Source: Thalassovita gelatinovora
Lineage (GTDB): Bacteria > Pseudomonadota > Alphaproteobacteria > Rhodobacterales > Rhodobacteraceae
Length of the DNA: 64,000 nt
Assembly (NCBI RefSeq): GCF_001458355.1
Contig: NZ_CYSA01000025.1
Coordinates: 156,579-220,578 of the forward strand
Direction: 5' to 3'
The translations under genes were made by a program, and so were the position numbers. Positions 33,891 to 43,504 of this stretch are shown here, one piece after another; position 1 is the first letter of the stretch, and each line of letters begins with the position of its first letter. Below the pieces are notes generated by a model. It worked only from the letters and a program-made list of their open reading frames with translations, did not search any database and had not been told where the DNA came from.

Positions 33891-35801
33891 TTATACGTGA
33901 GTGTATTCTTGGGCGATTGCGTGATTGAAGAGATTGTTGGATGTGTACGACCCCACCTTCGGGTCTTCGTCATGGATGCAGCTTCGGGTTCCACGCAGGC
34001 GACCGGAGTAACCAGAGTCCCCGTTGTGGATCGCGTTGGACAGGCGGTTTCCCGCAACGATGTTGGCAGAGCATTGGATGGTTAGCTGCCTGTCGCCGGT
34101 TTGCGTGACCGACCCGATGGTGGTCGATGCAGCATCGACCAAATTGAAGCCAAGATTGCCGGGGTCCGCGATGGTCGTGGTGTCGTCCGAAACGATGGCC
34201 CCGACCGGGCAGGTGTAATCCAGCACGAATGTGTCGTTATCCACGGTGACATCGGTCCACTGTGTGGGCTGCCAGTCTTCCCCCTTGAATACGATCTGGT
34301 AGAGCGCCTGAGCTGTCTTTTCCCCGGCGTCACGATGACCGTTCACGTCGTAGTGGCTTTGGTATCCGCCCTCAAGAAAGGTGTGCTGGTATTGCGGCCC
34401 GATGATGAACATGTCGGTCCGGCGCTTCATCGCGGCAAGCTGCAACAGAGGCGTGGTGAACCCGTCCGGGTTGCTTTCCATATAGCGCGCGATACTGGAC
34501 GTCTGGAACATTGCCAGCACCAGCTTGTCGGTTTGATCCAAAGCCGCCAACATATCGACGTTGCTGTCGTCCAACCATTGCTCCACGTCGTCATCCCAAT
34601 TCAAATCGAGGGTAATCGAATCGGCTTCCCCTTGGTTTAGAATTTTTGCCAGAACGCGTGTTCCACCGGGAAGCTGTGCGGCGTAACCAAGCTGGGTGAT
34701 GATCCGCTCGTATGCGCCCTCTGTTCCACCCTTCCACAGTTCTTCGATCTGCTTGCCGCCGATGGCGTGACCCAGCATCAGCAATTTCATGGCGGGGCGA
34801 TAACGAAGCAGGTCTTGGGCGCAAGACGAAGCTTGGGTCTGGTAGTCTTCCTCGGCCAGAGGCACAATTTCTGGGCCAATGTCTTCGTCATAGCGCCCAA
34901 TAGGGCCATTCACGAATTTGAAAGCACGTTCTTCATCGAACGGTACGGTATCGACTGCCGGATTCGCGCCGCCGTCCATGTTTGATTGCCCCTCGTGAAC
35001 GAACCCCTCGAACGCGGCCTTGGTCCCATAGGCCACCTCATAGTCGCTCGGGTCTGCGATCGAGCATTCATAGCGCAGGGCCACACCACGTCGCCGGGTG
35101 GACATGAACTGCACTCGACCATGACCGACATAGCGACCATGCGCGTTGTCACCGGTCTCGGTCAGGCGCGTTTCGACATTGCCTTCCAGCGCATAAATAT
35201 CCCCGGCGCGCTCGTATACCAGAGGTCCGGCTGTCTTGGCCTCAAATTCGTGATCCTTGTTGATATAGAACCACGACTTGCCGGTCGGGCCAAAAGACAA
35301 CAGAGACCCCAAGCTATTGTCCCCCAGAGGACGGACTTTGCCGCCGGGGAAGTACATATCGCCGTATTTTGAGACGCCAAAAAACAGCTTTCCGGCCCGG
35401 TTCGTAATGGAATGGATCAGGCCCAGGCTGTTCGCCACGCTCACCCGCATCCTGTACGGCCCGATATATAGCGACCCATCCGGCTCAACTGCGAAGGGGA
35501 CGCGACGGGTTCCCTTCGCCCCGAACGTCACCATCGCATTGAGGCTATTCGCCCCGAGGGCGTACGCCTTGGCGACAAGATCAAGAATACTGTCGCTAAC
35601 CTTACCATCTGTGGAGGCATCAATTGCGGCCTGCAAATCAGCGACATCCTCGATAGCATGGCCGTGCCCCGCCGCGCTCTTGCCAGCAAGTTCGGAATTG
35701 GCCTGCCCGACCACGGCATTGACCTTGCCTTCGATCTCGGCAACGTCCAGCTCTTTTGGATCCGACCCGGTCAGGGTCAGATTGATTTCATCAATCGGCA
35801 T
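33891..35801 (-). CDS. Tail fibre protein with SGNH/sialate O-acetylesterase-like domain
   Basis: A 636-residue fibre protein. The N-terminal 100 residues look like a fibre shaft and attachment region (ELAGKSAAGHGHAIEDVADLQAAID). From about residue 265 an SGNH-type esterase domain is visible: block I GQSNMDGG with nucleophile Ser273, NQGEADS (389-395, oxyanion block as in WHQGESD of carbohydrate acetylesterases), and the C-terminal Asp-His region YDVNGHRDAG with His489. It probably removes acetyl groups from a host surface polysaccharide during adsorption. GGAG precedes the ATG. Confidence 0.82.
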   Translation of the reverse strand: MPIDEINLTLTGSDPKELDVAEIEGKVNAVVGQANSELAGKSAAGHGHAIEDVADLQAAIDASTDGKVSDSILDLVAKAYALGANSLNAMVTFGAKGTRRVPFAVEPDGSLYIGPYRMRVSVANSLGLIHSITNRAGKLFFGVSKYGDMYFPGGKVRPLGDNSLGSLLSFGPTGKSWFYINKDHEFEAKTAGPLVYERAGDIYALEGNVETRLTETGDNAHGRYVGHGRVQFMSTRRRGVALRYECSIADPSDYEVAYGTKAAFEGFVHEGQSNMDGGANPAVDTVPFDEERAFKFVNGPIGRYDEDIGPEIVPLAEEDYQTQASSCAQDLLRYRPAMKLLMLGHAIGGKQIEELWKGGTEGAYERIITQLGYAAQLPGGTRVLAKILNQGEADSITLDLNWDDDVEQWLDDSNVDMLAALDQTDKLVLAMFQTSSIARYMESNPDGFTTPLLQLAAMKRRTDMFIIGPQYQHTFLEGGYQSHYDVNGHRDAGEKTAQALYQIVFKGEDWQPTQWTDVTVDNDTFVLDYTCPVGAIVSDDTTTIADPGNLGFNLVDAASTTIGSVTQTGDRQLTIQCSANIVAGNRLSNAIHNGDSGYSGRLRGTRSCIHDEDPKVGSYTSNNLFNHAIAQEYTHV

Positions 35802-35814
35802 TTGATGCTCCGCT

Positions 35815-37953
35815 TTATGTGATGGTCAGTGTGAAAGGACCGGCGGACCCGCTGTCGCTGCCGGTTTGAGTGACTGGCACCAGCCAGAAATCATATGACC
35901 CGGATGCCATCGGCCCCGCCGTCACATCGATCGCCGCGCCGGGCGCGAATTCCTGCAGCCCCAGAACCATGGCGGCGGCGCTCAGATCGCTGCCCACCGC
36001 GCCGCGATAGACCCGGACGCCACGGAACACGGCGCTGGCAGGCGCGGTCGCGGTGAAATTCGCCTCGCCCGCGCCAGCCGTCGCCACGACCGAGGCCAGC
36101 GTGAAGGCGTAATAGATGCCCGTCACGTCGCGCCAGTCGCTGCGCCCCGCTTCGGCCACGGTGCGCACCCGCGCCGCATGCGGCTGGGAGATGTCCGAGA
36201 CAGGCAGATGGAAAAACACATCACCCACCCCGTCGATCACTTCGGCATCGACCGACCCGCCGCTTTGATAAGCATCGGTTCCGGCCTTCCATTCCCATTC
36301 ATAGGCCAGCACCCCGGCGCTGCCGGACGGGTCGAAGGCAAAGCGGAACCGCGGGATGATCGCACCGCCGGTATCAAGATCGACACCCGGCCCACTGGTG
36401 ACAGACAGCACCCCCGGCAACTGCACCCCGTCGCGGGTGCCGTCATAGGGCGGATCAACGATCGGTTCCTCATCCGTTGCCGGATCCCAGGCGAACACCT
36501 CCTGCGACGTCTCAATCAGAACCACAGGACAGCGCAGCGCGTATCCGTCGGACCCCACCGGGTCAGCGGCGGGATGTGCCTCGGCAACTTCGTAAGTCCC
36601 GTTCATATGCGTCCCGTAAGGGTCAGGCAGGCCCAGCGGCACGATCGACCCTGTCATTGCCTCGATATTGCGCGGCGGCGCGACCAGCGTGGCGGATTTC
36701 TGCAGCCGGTTCTGCTTGCCCAGGATGTTGCGCACCCGCTGCGCCTGAGTGCCGCTGCGACATAATCCGAGGTCAATCGTCTTGATCTTCGGATTGCCAC
36801 CGTCCGCCGCCGCTGCGCCCGGAATATCCCACGGCCTCAACTCGCCCGCCTCGCCCCCACGGGTCAGCGGTGAATAGGTCACGCGCAACTGCGTCCACAG
36901 GTCGTCGCTTTTGCGCAGGCTCTTGAAGCTCAGCCCGTCAAGGCTTTGTTCGATCGCGGGCAGCGGTGTACGCCATGCGCCGGGAATGACCCCCAACCTG
37001 CCCCCGACAAAGCTTAACCGGGCTGCACCTGTCATCGCCATCGGCGTCAGCAGATCCTCGATTTCACTGCCGTCGAAGACCACAACGCCGCTAATCGTGT
37101 AGCGCGGTTCGGACCCGCCCGATTGCAGCGGCATGACGTCATCCGAACTATCCGCCCAGCCTTCGAACTGATCCCGCATCACGAAGGTCAGGTCATAGGG
37201 CCGAAACGGGTTCATCCGCGCCGCGTCGAGAGTGCAAAGCGACAGGTTCTCGCGCCATTCCCATGTGGCCGGATCGTCTGGATCCTGCGCCGGGTCGCGC
37301 ATGTCCCAGACCTTGGTAAACTTGCCTTCCAGATCCAGTTGCGGCGTGGAGGCAGGCCAGCGTTCGGACCGCTGCCCGGCACGGCCCGCCTTCAGCCGGG
37401 CAAAGACCAGCGTCGTGCCCTTCCCCGCATCGCTGGCCTTCCACAGCAAATCGTCGCCGCCTTCGATCCAGCCCGCTTCGGTCAGGAAAACTTGCGGCGG
37501 CTGGGTCTGATCACCGCGACCGATCCAGATCGTGACGTGATCCAGGAACGGATCGTTGGTGGCGACAGCCCCCGCGCCGGTCATGTCGTAAGGATCACCC
37601 GACAGCTCAACCAATCGGTTGTCGAGATAGACCGAAAATTCGCCGTGACTTTCGCGGCTGCTGACCAGCCAGCAGGCATAAGCATACTCGCCTACAACCG
37701 GCCAAGGCAGCACCGTGCCCGGCGCGCGCCACAGGCCATAAGGGAACCGCACTTCGGGCAACGACGTCGGAAAGCGCAGATCGCGCTTGGTGTCTTCCTG
37801 ACTGCGCCCGGCCAGCCTGTTGGCGACATGATTGATTGCCATGCTGGCAGCAAGACGGATAACCGCCGCGCCGACCGCGCCATAGGTGGCGGTCAGCGCC
37901 GCCCCCATCGTCACACCGTTCTGGATCAGCGCCCAAACCGTGGTCAGCCCCAT
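35815..37953 (-). CDS. Phage tail tip / host-specificity (gpJ-like) protein
   Basis: A 712-residue tail-tip protein. The ATG at 37953 is preferred over a TTG five codons upstream. The N-terminal segment is hydrophobic (MGAALTATYGAVGAAVIRLAASMAI), as in central fibre proteins of lambda-like phages. The middle is a large beta-rich baseplate domain, and the C-terminal third has fibronectin-like modules (GVLSVTSGPGVDLDTGG..., ATAGAGEANFTATAPASAVF...). It follows the DUF6950 gene with a 10-bp overlap and precedes the fibre gene, the usual order of tail-tip genes. Confidence 0.85.
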   Translation of the reverse strand: MGLTTVWALIQNGVTMGAALTATYGAVGAAVIRLAASMAINHVANRLAGRSQEDTKRDLRFPTSLPEVRFPYGLWRAPGTVLPWPVVGEYAYACWLVSSRESHGEFSVYLDNRLVELSGDPYDMTGAGAVATNDPFLDHVTIWIGRGDQTQPPQVFLTEAGWIEGGDDLLWKASDAGKGTTLVFARLKAGRAGQRSERWPASTPQLDLEGKFTKVWDMRDPAQDPDDPATWEWRENLSLCTLDAARMNPFRPYDLTFVMRDQFEGWADSSDDVMPLQSGGSEPRYTISGVVVFDGSEIEDLLTPMAMTGAARLSFVGGRLGVIPGAWRTPLPAIEQSLDGLSFKSLRKSDDLWTQLRVTYSPLTRGGEAGELRPWDIPGAAAADGGNPKIKTIDLGLCRSGTQAQRVRNILGKQNRLQKSATLVAPPRNIEAMTGSIVPLGLPDPYGTHMNGTYEVAEAHPAADPVGSDGYALRCPVVLIETSQEVFAWDPATDEEPIVDPPYDGTRDGVQLPGVLSVTSGPGVDLDTGGAIIPRFRFAFDPSGSAGVLAYEWEWKAGTDAYQSGGSVDAEVIDGVGDVFFHLPVSDISQPHAARVRTVAEAGRSDWRDVTGIYYAFTLASVVATAGAGEANFTATAPASAVFRGVRVYRGAVGSDLSAAAMVLGLQEFAPGAAIDVTAGPMASGSYDFWLVPVTQTGSDSGSAGPFTLTIT

Positions 37954-38399
37954 TCCGGCATCCCCCAACAGATCGCGTCAGCGCGCATGACGATCAATTC
38001 CCCATCCCCATGCACCGCGAATTCCCCATCCCCAAGGCACAGGCCAAGCGCCCAGGTCCAGCAATCGCCGGGCACACTCAACAAGCCAAGAACACCCGGC
38101 AGCGATGCGGAGATCACCAGCCCGGCATCTTCCATGTGACGCCCGATGCAGGCCCGCGCACCGCCATTGCGCCGCACGTAAAGCGCCGCGCTCAAAGCGC
38201 TGTCATAGCTTGGAACGGCGCGCATCGGATTGACCGACCACAACTGACAGAAAGCCGCGCAGGCGGCATGGCAGCAATCCGAGCGACCCCAGACAAAGCC
38301 CCCGGACATGCAAGACAGGGCCGCATCCAGCGCGGCCTGCCGTGACACCGATCTGACCCCTGTCATGGGGCGGGCCATTGCGGCGGGTTTGTCCGCCAT
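37944..38399 (-). CDS. DUF6950 / NlpC-P60-like tail assembly protein
   Basis: A 151-residue protein with a Cys-peptidase-like start: ALSCMSGGFVWGRSDCCHAACAAF, where WGxxDCC is the family signature, then GDCWTWALGLCLGDGEFAVHGDGE. Equivalent genes between the hub protein and the tail tip in lambda-like phages (gpK and the GTA cell-wall peptidase) cut peptidoglycan during DNA entry. Here the catalytic His is not obvious. It overlaps the upstream gene by 37 bp. Confidence 0.72.
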   Translation of the reverse strand: MADKPAAMARPMTGVRSVSRQAALDAALSCMSGGFVWGRSDCCHAACAAFCQLWSVNPMRAVPSYDSALSAALYVRRNGGARACIGRHMEDAGLVISASLPGVLGLLSVPGDCWTWALGLCLGDGEFAVHGDGELIVMRADAICWGMPEWG

Positions 38400-38947
38400 T
38401 TCGCGGCATGCGCCACCCGGCGAAACAGCGTGTCGCCGGGATACGCTGCCTGCTGCGCCTCATCAGAATGCACGATCCGGGCGGATGACCGCGCCGAAGG
38501 GCCGGATTTCACCTGCAGCGACAACCGCGCCGCCGTGCGATCTGGCGACAGTTCGAAGTTGTTTTCGTCAATCGCGCCCGCGAACGCTTCGAACGGATCG
38601 CCGATCAGCACGTTGCCGCCCGCCTTGGTCGTGCAGCCGACCCAGATTTGCACCAGCCGCCCGCGCGCCTGTTGTTCAGCCACATCGCCCAGCACCTCGG
38701 CAATCGGGCCGACCAGCTGCAACACTGCCTCGCCCGGAACCAGGCCGATATCCTCGCCCGGCACGGACACCTTGCCGATCTTTCCAAGCCCTTTGTACAG
38801 ATCGCCGCCCCATGTCAGGTTGCCGCGACCCGAATGCACCCGCAGCGGCGTGACCGGCCAATCCACATGCAACAGGGCAATGGGATGAAACATCGGCTTC
38901 GATAGCTCAGCCAGCAGGACAGGATCGACAACGCGCTTCAAGTCCAT
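38363..38947 (-). CDS. Tail hub protein, DUF2163-like
   Basis: A 194-residue protein between a DUF2460-like position and the tail peptidase. The chain has the hub-domain look: HPIALLHVDWPVTPLRVHSGRGNLTWGGDLYKGLGKIG read in parts, then a beta-rich region with VGCTTKAGGNVL and FAGAIDENNFEL. The C-terminus (HSDEAQQAAYPGDTLFRRVAHAAK) matches the end of baseplate hub proteins (gpL/GTA gp13 region). It overlaps both neighbours. Confidence 0.72.
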   Translation of the reverse strand: MDLKRVVDPVLLAELSKPMFHPIALLHVDWPVTPLRVHSGRGNLTWGGDLYKGLGKIGKVSVPGEDIGLVPGEAVLQLVGPIAEVLGDVAEQQARGRLVQIWVGCTTKAGGNVLIGDPFEAFAGAIDENNFELSPDRTAARLSLQVKSGPSARSSARIVHSDEAQQAAYPGDTLFRRVAHAAKWRTNPPQWPAP

Positions 38948-39666
38948 GGAACATCGACCTCAGTGAACCCGTCGGGGTATTCGTCTTCAAATATTTCGGT
39001 CAGTTGGAAATCATAGCTGTATCCACCCGAAAGCGGCTGCGAGGCGCTTGGGAATTCCTCGATATAGAACGCGATGCTTTCTTCGCGCCCGATCACCACC
39101 GACCCGGACGGCAGCGCCGCATCCAGATAGATCCGCGCCGCGCCGGTCGCATCCGACTGGTAGCGGCCAATGCAGCGCGCCGTATGACCATCAACGCTGA
39201 CGGCCTCGGATGGCAGCGCCACCAGAGTGTTCGGCGCGAACCCTGTGCAATCGAGATAATCGAACCCGTTAATCCCGGCTGTTCCGATGATTTCATCACC
39301 GGCCACCAGGTTGACCGTGATTGCGCCATCCTTCAGCAAAGCATCGACTGGTCCGGCAACAAAATTGACCTGTTGTTGACCGCGCACCCCCAGGCGATGC
39401 CCCAGCCGCCACCAATGGCGTGGCTTCGGTTTCATCCGCACGAACGGCTCCTTACCGTCAAGGATCGCTTTCAGAGCTTCGATATAACCGCCGCTTTCCC
39501 CACGAAATGCCACACCGGAAACCATCGCTGACACCTGCCTGCGGGTTGGCTCTGACTGGCTGAACACCGGCGTTCCTTTCAGATCGCGGACCATCTGCAC
39601 CGGACGGCTGATCGTATGCGCATGGCCGATCAGCCCGACCGGCGGCCATGAATAGACGTTTGGCAT
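38938..39666 (-). CDS. Tail protein (minor tail / distal tail region)
   Basis: A 242-residue predicted tail component. It opens MPNVYSWPPVGLIGHAHTISRPVQ and is rich in beta-strand and Gly. It overlaps the tape-measure stop (TAATG) and the DUF2163-like gene, so position implies a distal tail or hub-adjacent subunit equivalent to gpM/gpL or GTA gp12. I cannot name a family with certainty. Confidence 0.65.
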   Translation of the reverse strand: MPNVYSWPPVGLIGHAHTISRPVQMVRDLKGTPVFSQSEPTRRQVSAMVSGVAFRGESGGYIEALKAILDGKEPFVRMKPKPRHWWRLGHRLGVRGQQQVNFVAGPVDALLKDGAITVNLVAGDEIIGTAGINGFDYLDCTGFAPNTLVALPSEAVSVDGHTARCIGRYQSDATGAARIYLDAALPSGSVVIGREESIAFYIEEFPSASQPLSGGYSYDFQLTEIFEDEYPDGFTEVDVPWT

Positions 39667-41951
39667 TACATTCCCCAGCCGGACTTTGTCTTGGACATGC
39701 GGTCCAGCGCCAGCTCAGCGCCGCGCTGTGAGATCGGCGCGGACGCCTCTGCAACTACGTTGCCAGCCACGTCACGCATAACGGCTACGAAACTGTTCAC
39801 ACTCTTGTCGAACCCAATCGACATGGCGAACCGCTGTGCATTGGAAGCGCCGCCTACGACCCCGCCGGTCATCCGTTTGGAAATGTCGCTTGGAACGATC
39901 CGGCTGTCATTTAGCATGTCCAGAACTCCCCCCATTCGAGACAGCGGCATGATCTGTTTGGACCCCGCCTTGCTAATCAAGCCCGTAATGCTTTGAGACT
40001 TCGACAGCAGACCACCCCCGGGAAACAGACTGTCAAACAGGTTGCTGGCCCCAATCTGCGCCCACTTTGCGAACATATCGGCCAACGCCTGTTTTAAAGA
40101 TTTTGCGCCGGTCACCAGCTCGACAAATGCCGACTTTCCCGCACTGCGCATTCCCTTCAATCCATCGGCCACCTTAGACGCACTGTCCTTGACTTTTTTC
40201 AGGGCACCAGATCCGCTACTTCCGGTATTTTGCAGACTGTTTCCAAGATCATCAGAGGCGGTTTTAGTATCCCCCAACGCACTCTCTGCCTCCGCCGCCG
40301 CTTCGGTGACCTGCTGGCGCAGAGCCTCGATCGAAGAAAGGGGCGAAGCTGCCAAATCCCGAAGGCTTTCCGCAATTCCGCGATAGGTATTGGCCAGACC
40401 TCTTTCGCTAGCGGCACTCCCCCGCAAACCCGTTGAAGGCGGGTCGAAATAGCGCTGATTGAACGCCTCGGAAAATGCCTCACCAGCCGCCGCGCCCGCA
40501 TCTGCCGCCTCGCCCGCAAACTTGTTCGGCAGGCCCTCAAAACTGACCTCATCCAGAAGCCCGACCTTGGCCTGTCCACCTGCCCAATCAGGTAGTTTTG
40601 CCAAGATCGTGTTGATTTTCTCAAGAAATGAGTTGATCCGCGTAACCACCCCGTTCAGCAGGCTTTCCACACCGCCAACAACCGAGTTCGCCGCCTGGAT
40701 CACCAGATCCCCAATCGCAGCCGGAAGCTTTGACCAGGCAGTCTTGATCCCCTTATAGGCCCCGACAAAGGCCCCAATGGCACGGTTGCCAAAGGTCACG
40801 GTGCCATCAATTGCCCCATCCAACGCCTCAAGGATCGCCGCCTTAATATCACCCCAGCGGGCGGCGACGGCATACGCCATCGACTGCGCCCCGAGCTTCA
40901 TACGGTCCCATACCTCTGCCGCGACCGGTTTCAGCGCCGTAAGCGCTTCGCCAAACCCGCCAGTTGTCTCAATCAGGTCAGCAAAAAAACCGATCCCTTT
41001 GCCGACCCCCTGAAAGAGGGTCTGAAAGATGCTCACAACCGATCCAGCAAGGCCAAGAAAACCTGCAACAGCGCCCTCGCCTTCCGACAAGCTTTGCACC
41101 CAACCGACAAATTCGCTCGCTGCAGCGCCCGCAATACGGATCAGATCAAATGCAACAGAGGTAACCGAAGAAATTTGCTGACCAATCGCTGCCAGCCCTA
41201 GGTTCAAAGCCCCGCCGCCCCGCAGCAGCTCCGCAAACCCCTGAGAAACTTCTTTCAGGAACGGTGCCAAGCTGACGGCCAGCCGATTTCCGAGCGCCGA
41301 GGTGGTCAACCCGATCTTGGAAATGGCATCATTGGCTTCCTCCACCTTCGCAGCATCGGTTTCCGAAAGGGCAAAACCAAAGGCCTCCATCTCGGCCTTG
41401 GCCTGACGTAGTGCGGCCCCATCGAGACGGCTAAAAATCACCCCCGCACGTGCGCCAAACAGGTCTGAGGCCACAGCCGCGCGCTGCGCTGCTGGTACGT
41501 ATTTTTCCATTGCCTCCTGGATCGCGATCAAACGCTCATCCAGCGGCAATTGCTGAAGACCTTCGGCGTTGAGTTTCAGCATCGCCAGCGCCTTGACGGC
41601 AGGCCCCGATCCTTGGGCGGCCTGAGATAGCCGCTTGGTCAGGGCGATTGTCCCCTGTTCCACCTGCCCCATAGAGACGCCCGTCAAATCTGCAGCACGT
41701 TCCAGCACCTGCATCGAGCTGACAGAGGTTCCAAGCGAGCGCGCCAGCTTGGCTTGCGCGTCGATATTGGCCATAGCACCCCGCACGGCGTTAACCGACA
41801 GGGCAGCCCCCATCGCAACCGCCAGCGGGCCAATCATACCGCGCACGGCACCGACAAAGCCGCGAACGCTGCCCTTGGCGTCCCCCAATCCGCGCTTGAA
41901 CGGGCCGTTATCCAACCCAAGCACAGCCTTCAACCGGCCCGCAAAGCTCAT
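39666..41951 (-). CDS. Tail tape measure protein
   Basis: A 761-residue tape measure. The N-terminus has an alpha-helical region with SSMQVLERAADLTGVSMGQVEQGTIALTKRLSQ in parts, a hydrophobic centre (FVGWVQSLSEGEGAVAGFLGLAGSVVSIFQTLFQGVGKGIGFF), and a C-terminal region with RFAMSIGFDKSVNSFVAVM. Length, helix content and hydrophobic segments are typical of a phage tape measure, which sets tail length and enters the host membrane. The size would give a moderately short siphoviral tail. It overlaps the chaperone gene stop by ATGA. Confidence 0.88.
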   Translation of the reverse strand: MSFAGRLKAVLGLDNGPFKRGLGDAKGSVRGFVGAVRGMIGPLAVAMGAALSVNAVRGAMANIDAQAKLARSLGTSVSSMQVLERAADLTGVSMGQVEQGTIALTKRLSQAAQGSGPAVKALAMLKLNAEGLQQLPLDERLIAIQEAMEKYVPAAQRAAVASDLFGARAGVIFSRLDGAALRQAKAEMEAFGFALSETDAAKVEEANDAISKIGLTTSALGNRLAVSLAPFLKEVSQGFAELLRGGGALNLGLAAIGQQISSVTSVAFDLIRIAGAAASEFVGWVQSLSEGEGAVAGFLGLAGSVVSIFQTLFQGVGKGIGFFADLIETTGGFGEALTALKPVAAEVWDRMKLGAQSMAYAVAARWGDIKAAILEALDGAIDGTVTFGNRAIGAFVGAYKGIKTAWSKLPAAIGDLVIQAANSVVGGVESLLNGVVTRINSFLEKINTILAKLPDWAGGQAKVGLLDEVSFEGLPNKFAGEAADAGAAAGEAFSEAFNQRYFDPPSTGLRGSAASERGLANTYRGIAESLRDLAASPLSSIEALRQQVTEAAAEAESALGDTKTASDDLGNSLQNTGSSGSGALKKVKDSASKVADGLKGMRSAGKSAFVELVTGAKSLKQALADMFAKWAQIGASNLFDSLFPGGGLLSKSQSITGLISKAGSKQIMPLSRMGGVLDMLNDSRIVPSDISKRMTGGVVGGASNAQRFAMSIGFDKSVNSFVAVMRDVAGNVVAEASAPISQRGAELALDRMSKTKSGWGM

Positions 41952-42271
41952 GTATCTTTCCTTTGTGCTAGATATTCAGGCCAACTGACCACCGCCATGC
42001 CCGTGCTGGCCGAGGTCAGAACGCTACCCAAGGCCTCAGGCGGTTGAGTAAGATCCTCACCCCGCAAGGCCGCGCAATAGCGATCAAGGTCTTTGCGTTC
42101 GACGTGAAACCCGACCCACGCGGCCTCAGCCGTGTCTGCGATCCGCTCTGCCCGGCGCTTTTGTGCGCCGCGCATGACGATCAGATAACGCCGCGGGGTC
42201 AGCGTCCAGAAAGTTTCCTCTGCAAACCCCGCTTCGCAATAAAGGGAATACAGGGATGCGATGGATTGCAC
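41948..42271 (-). CDS. Phage tail assembly chaperone (GTA-like TAC)
   Basis: A 107-residue protein, apparently starting at a GTG. It contains EETFWTLTPRRYLIVMRGAQKR, which matches the FWxLTPRE core of the small chaperone encoded just before the tape measure in Rhodobacterales GTA and related phages. The upstream gene is the GTA-gp10-like protein, so the pair corresponds to gpG/gpGT in function, here without an obvious programmed frameshift because the two frames are separated by 11 bp. Confidence 0.72.
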   Translation of the reverse strand: MQSIASLYSLYCEAGFAEETFWTLTPRRYLIVMRGAQKRRAERIADTAEAAWVGFHVERKDLDRYCAALRGEDLTQPPEALGSVLTSASTGMAVVSWPEYLAQRKDT

Positions 42272-42282
42272 CGCATCCCCGG

Positions 42283-42621
42283 TCAGTTTCCCGAACCGCC
42301 CTCATCTTCCCCCAGATCCGATGCGGTTGGAGACGCTGCCATCATGGCTTGCAACACCGCATCGGGATGGTCCGAAAGCAACCGCCCGGCATCTGCCAGA
42401 TCCACCTCAGGGTGACTTTGTTTCAGCCCGCAATAGAACAGTTGACGCATGCGCGTGGCGCTGATCGTCTCACCCTGTTCCAGCCGCTCCACAAAATCCA
42501 GAGCACTTTCCTCGCCAGAAACCTCTTCAAAGTCGCATAGCGTGTTAAAGTTCATGACCACGGTCCAGGTCATATCGCCATCAGGGATACGAACCTCCCC
42601 TTTCAGGTTCCCGCCGCTCAT
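42283..42621 (-). CDS. GTA-gp10-like tail tube chaperone
   Basis: A 112-residue protein: a beta-strand start (GEVRIPDGDMTWTVVMNFNTLCDFEEVSG) and an all-helical second part (EETISATRMRQLFYCGLKQSHPEVDLADAGRLL read approximately). Members of this family assist tail-tube polymerisation around the tape measure. It overlaps the tail-tube gene stop by ATGA and the tail chaperone follows after 11 bp. Confidence 0.75.
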   Translation of the reverse strand: MSGGNLKGEVRIPDGDMTWTVVMNFNTLCDFEEVSGEESALDFVERLEQGETISATRMRQLFYCGLKQSHPEVDLADAGRLLSDHPDAVLQAMMAASPTASDLGEDEGGSGN

Positions 42622-43052
42622 GTGACCAACGGATCCACTTTGGCCATGACCGCAAGGCTCACCTCAGCCATCATCTTGTCTTTGGACTTGATGCCGGTGG
42701 GCCGGTAGCTGTTCACATAGGCGACAAATTGTTTCGCCACCGCCGCCCCGACGACGTTGATTTCAAGGATTATATGTTCCTTGGTCTCGGCCAGATCGGC
42801 AAGAAGGGTTTCAGTGTCGCCACCAGGTACATGGTGAACATTGATCTTCCAACTCGATGCCTTGTTCATGCCCGGCATGACCTCTTCGGTATCACCGGGG
42901 CTTTCCAGATGAGTGACGTCAATGTCATCCGGGGTCTGATCGGGAAAGTCGAACTCTTCCACCCCGACCAGCTTTGTCCAAGCCGGGGTCTCGCCCCGAC
43001 CGATACGGATAAACGAACCGTGACCGCGCACGGCACCGCTACTTACAGGCAT
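42618..43052 (-). CDS. Major tail tube protein
   Basis: A 144-residue tail tube protein of the lambda gpV-N / phage_TTP type. Characteristic are GHGSFIRIGRGETPAWTKLVGVEEFDFPDQTPDDIDVTHLESPGDTEEVMPGMNKASSW, read as separate short strands, then VNVHHVP-like and SKDKMMAEVSLAVMAKV at the C-terminus. It assembles in hexameric rings around the tape measure. It sits between the terminator-like minor tail protein and the chaperone pair, as in related siphophages. Confidence 0.85.
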   Translation of the reverse strand: MPVSSGAVRGHGSFIRIGRGETPAWTKLVGVEEFDFPDQTPDDIDVTHLESPGDTEEVMPGMNKASSWKINVHHVPGGDTETLLADLAETKEHIILEINVVGAAVAKQFVAYVNSYRPTGIKSKDKMMAEVSLAVMAKVDPLVT

Positions 43053-43093
43053 AGCATGCCCTCCTGATTAGGCCGCGATCGCAGCCGGTTGAT

Positions 43094-43504
43094 TTATGAA
43101 AGTGTCAGGCCCACCCGGGCGGTGAAGGTGATCACCAGCGTTCCAACACGGGTTTCCCCCGCGCCATCCACGGCGGTCGAGATTTCGGTAGTTTCCAACT
43201 CGCCGTTCGCCCCCATCTGGGCGATCAGCAGATCTTCAATGACGTTGCCTATCTCATCCAGCTCATCCTCAATATCCGCGCCGCCCTTTTTCTTGACGAC
43301 GACGATCAGATCAATCTGGGCCTCCTGACTGTCCAGACCGTCGCCATGGCGGCGCTCTCGCGGTGTTCCCACCGCGACGACAGGCAAGTCCTTGTCCGAA
43401 ATTGACTTTGGAAAATGCGCCTTGCAGGTATAGCCCTGTAGTTCAGGAAGCCCGGAAACCAGCGTCAGGGCCTGTTTGCGAATATCGGTGCGATAATGGG
43501 GCAT
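43094..43504 (-). CDS. Tail terminator / minor tail protein U-like
   Basis: A 136-residue protein. The start at 43504 overlaps the upstream stop as TAATG. The chain MPHYRTDIRKQALTLVSGLPELQGY...FPKSISDKDLPVVAV...IDLIVVVKKKGGADIEDELDEIGNVIEDLL is a plain match in layout to the lambda gpU/HK97-gp10-like tail terminator fold with alternating beta-strands and an acidic helix. It caps the tail tube. Function assigned from order and pattern. Confidence 0.72.
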   Translation of the reverse strand: MPHYRTDIRKQALTLVSGLPELQGYTCKAHFPKSISDKDLPVVAVGTPRERRHGDGLDSQEAQIDLIVVVKKKGGADIEDELDEIGNVIEDLLIAQMGANGELETTEISTAVDGAGETRVGTLVITFTARVGLTLS

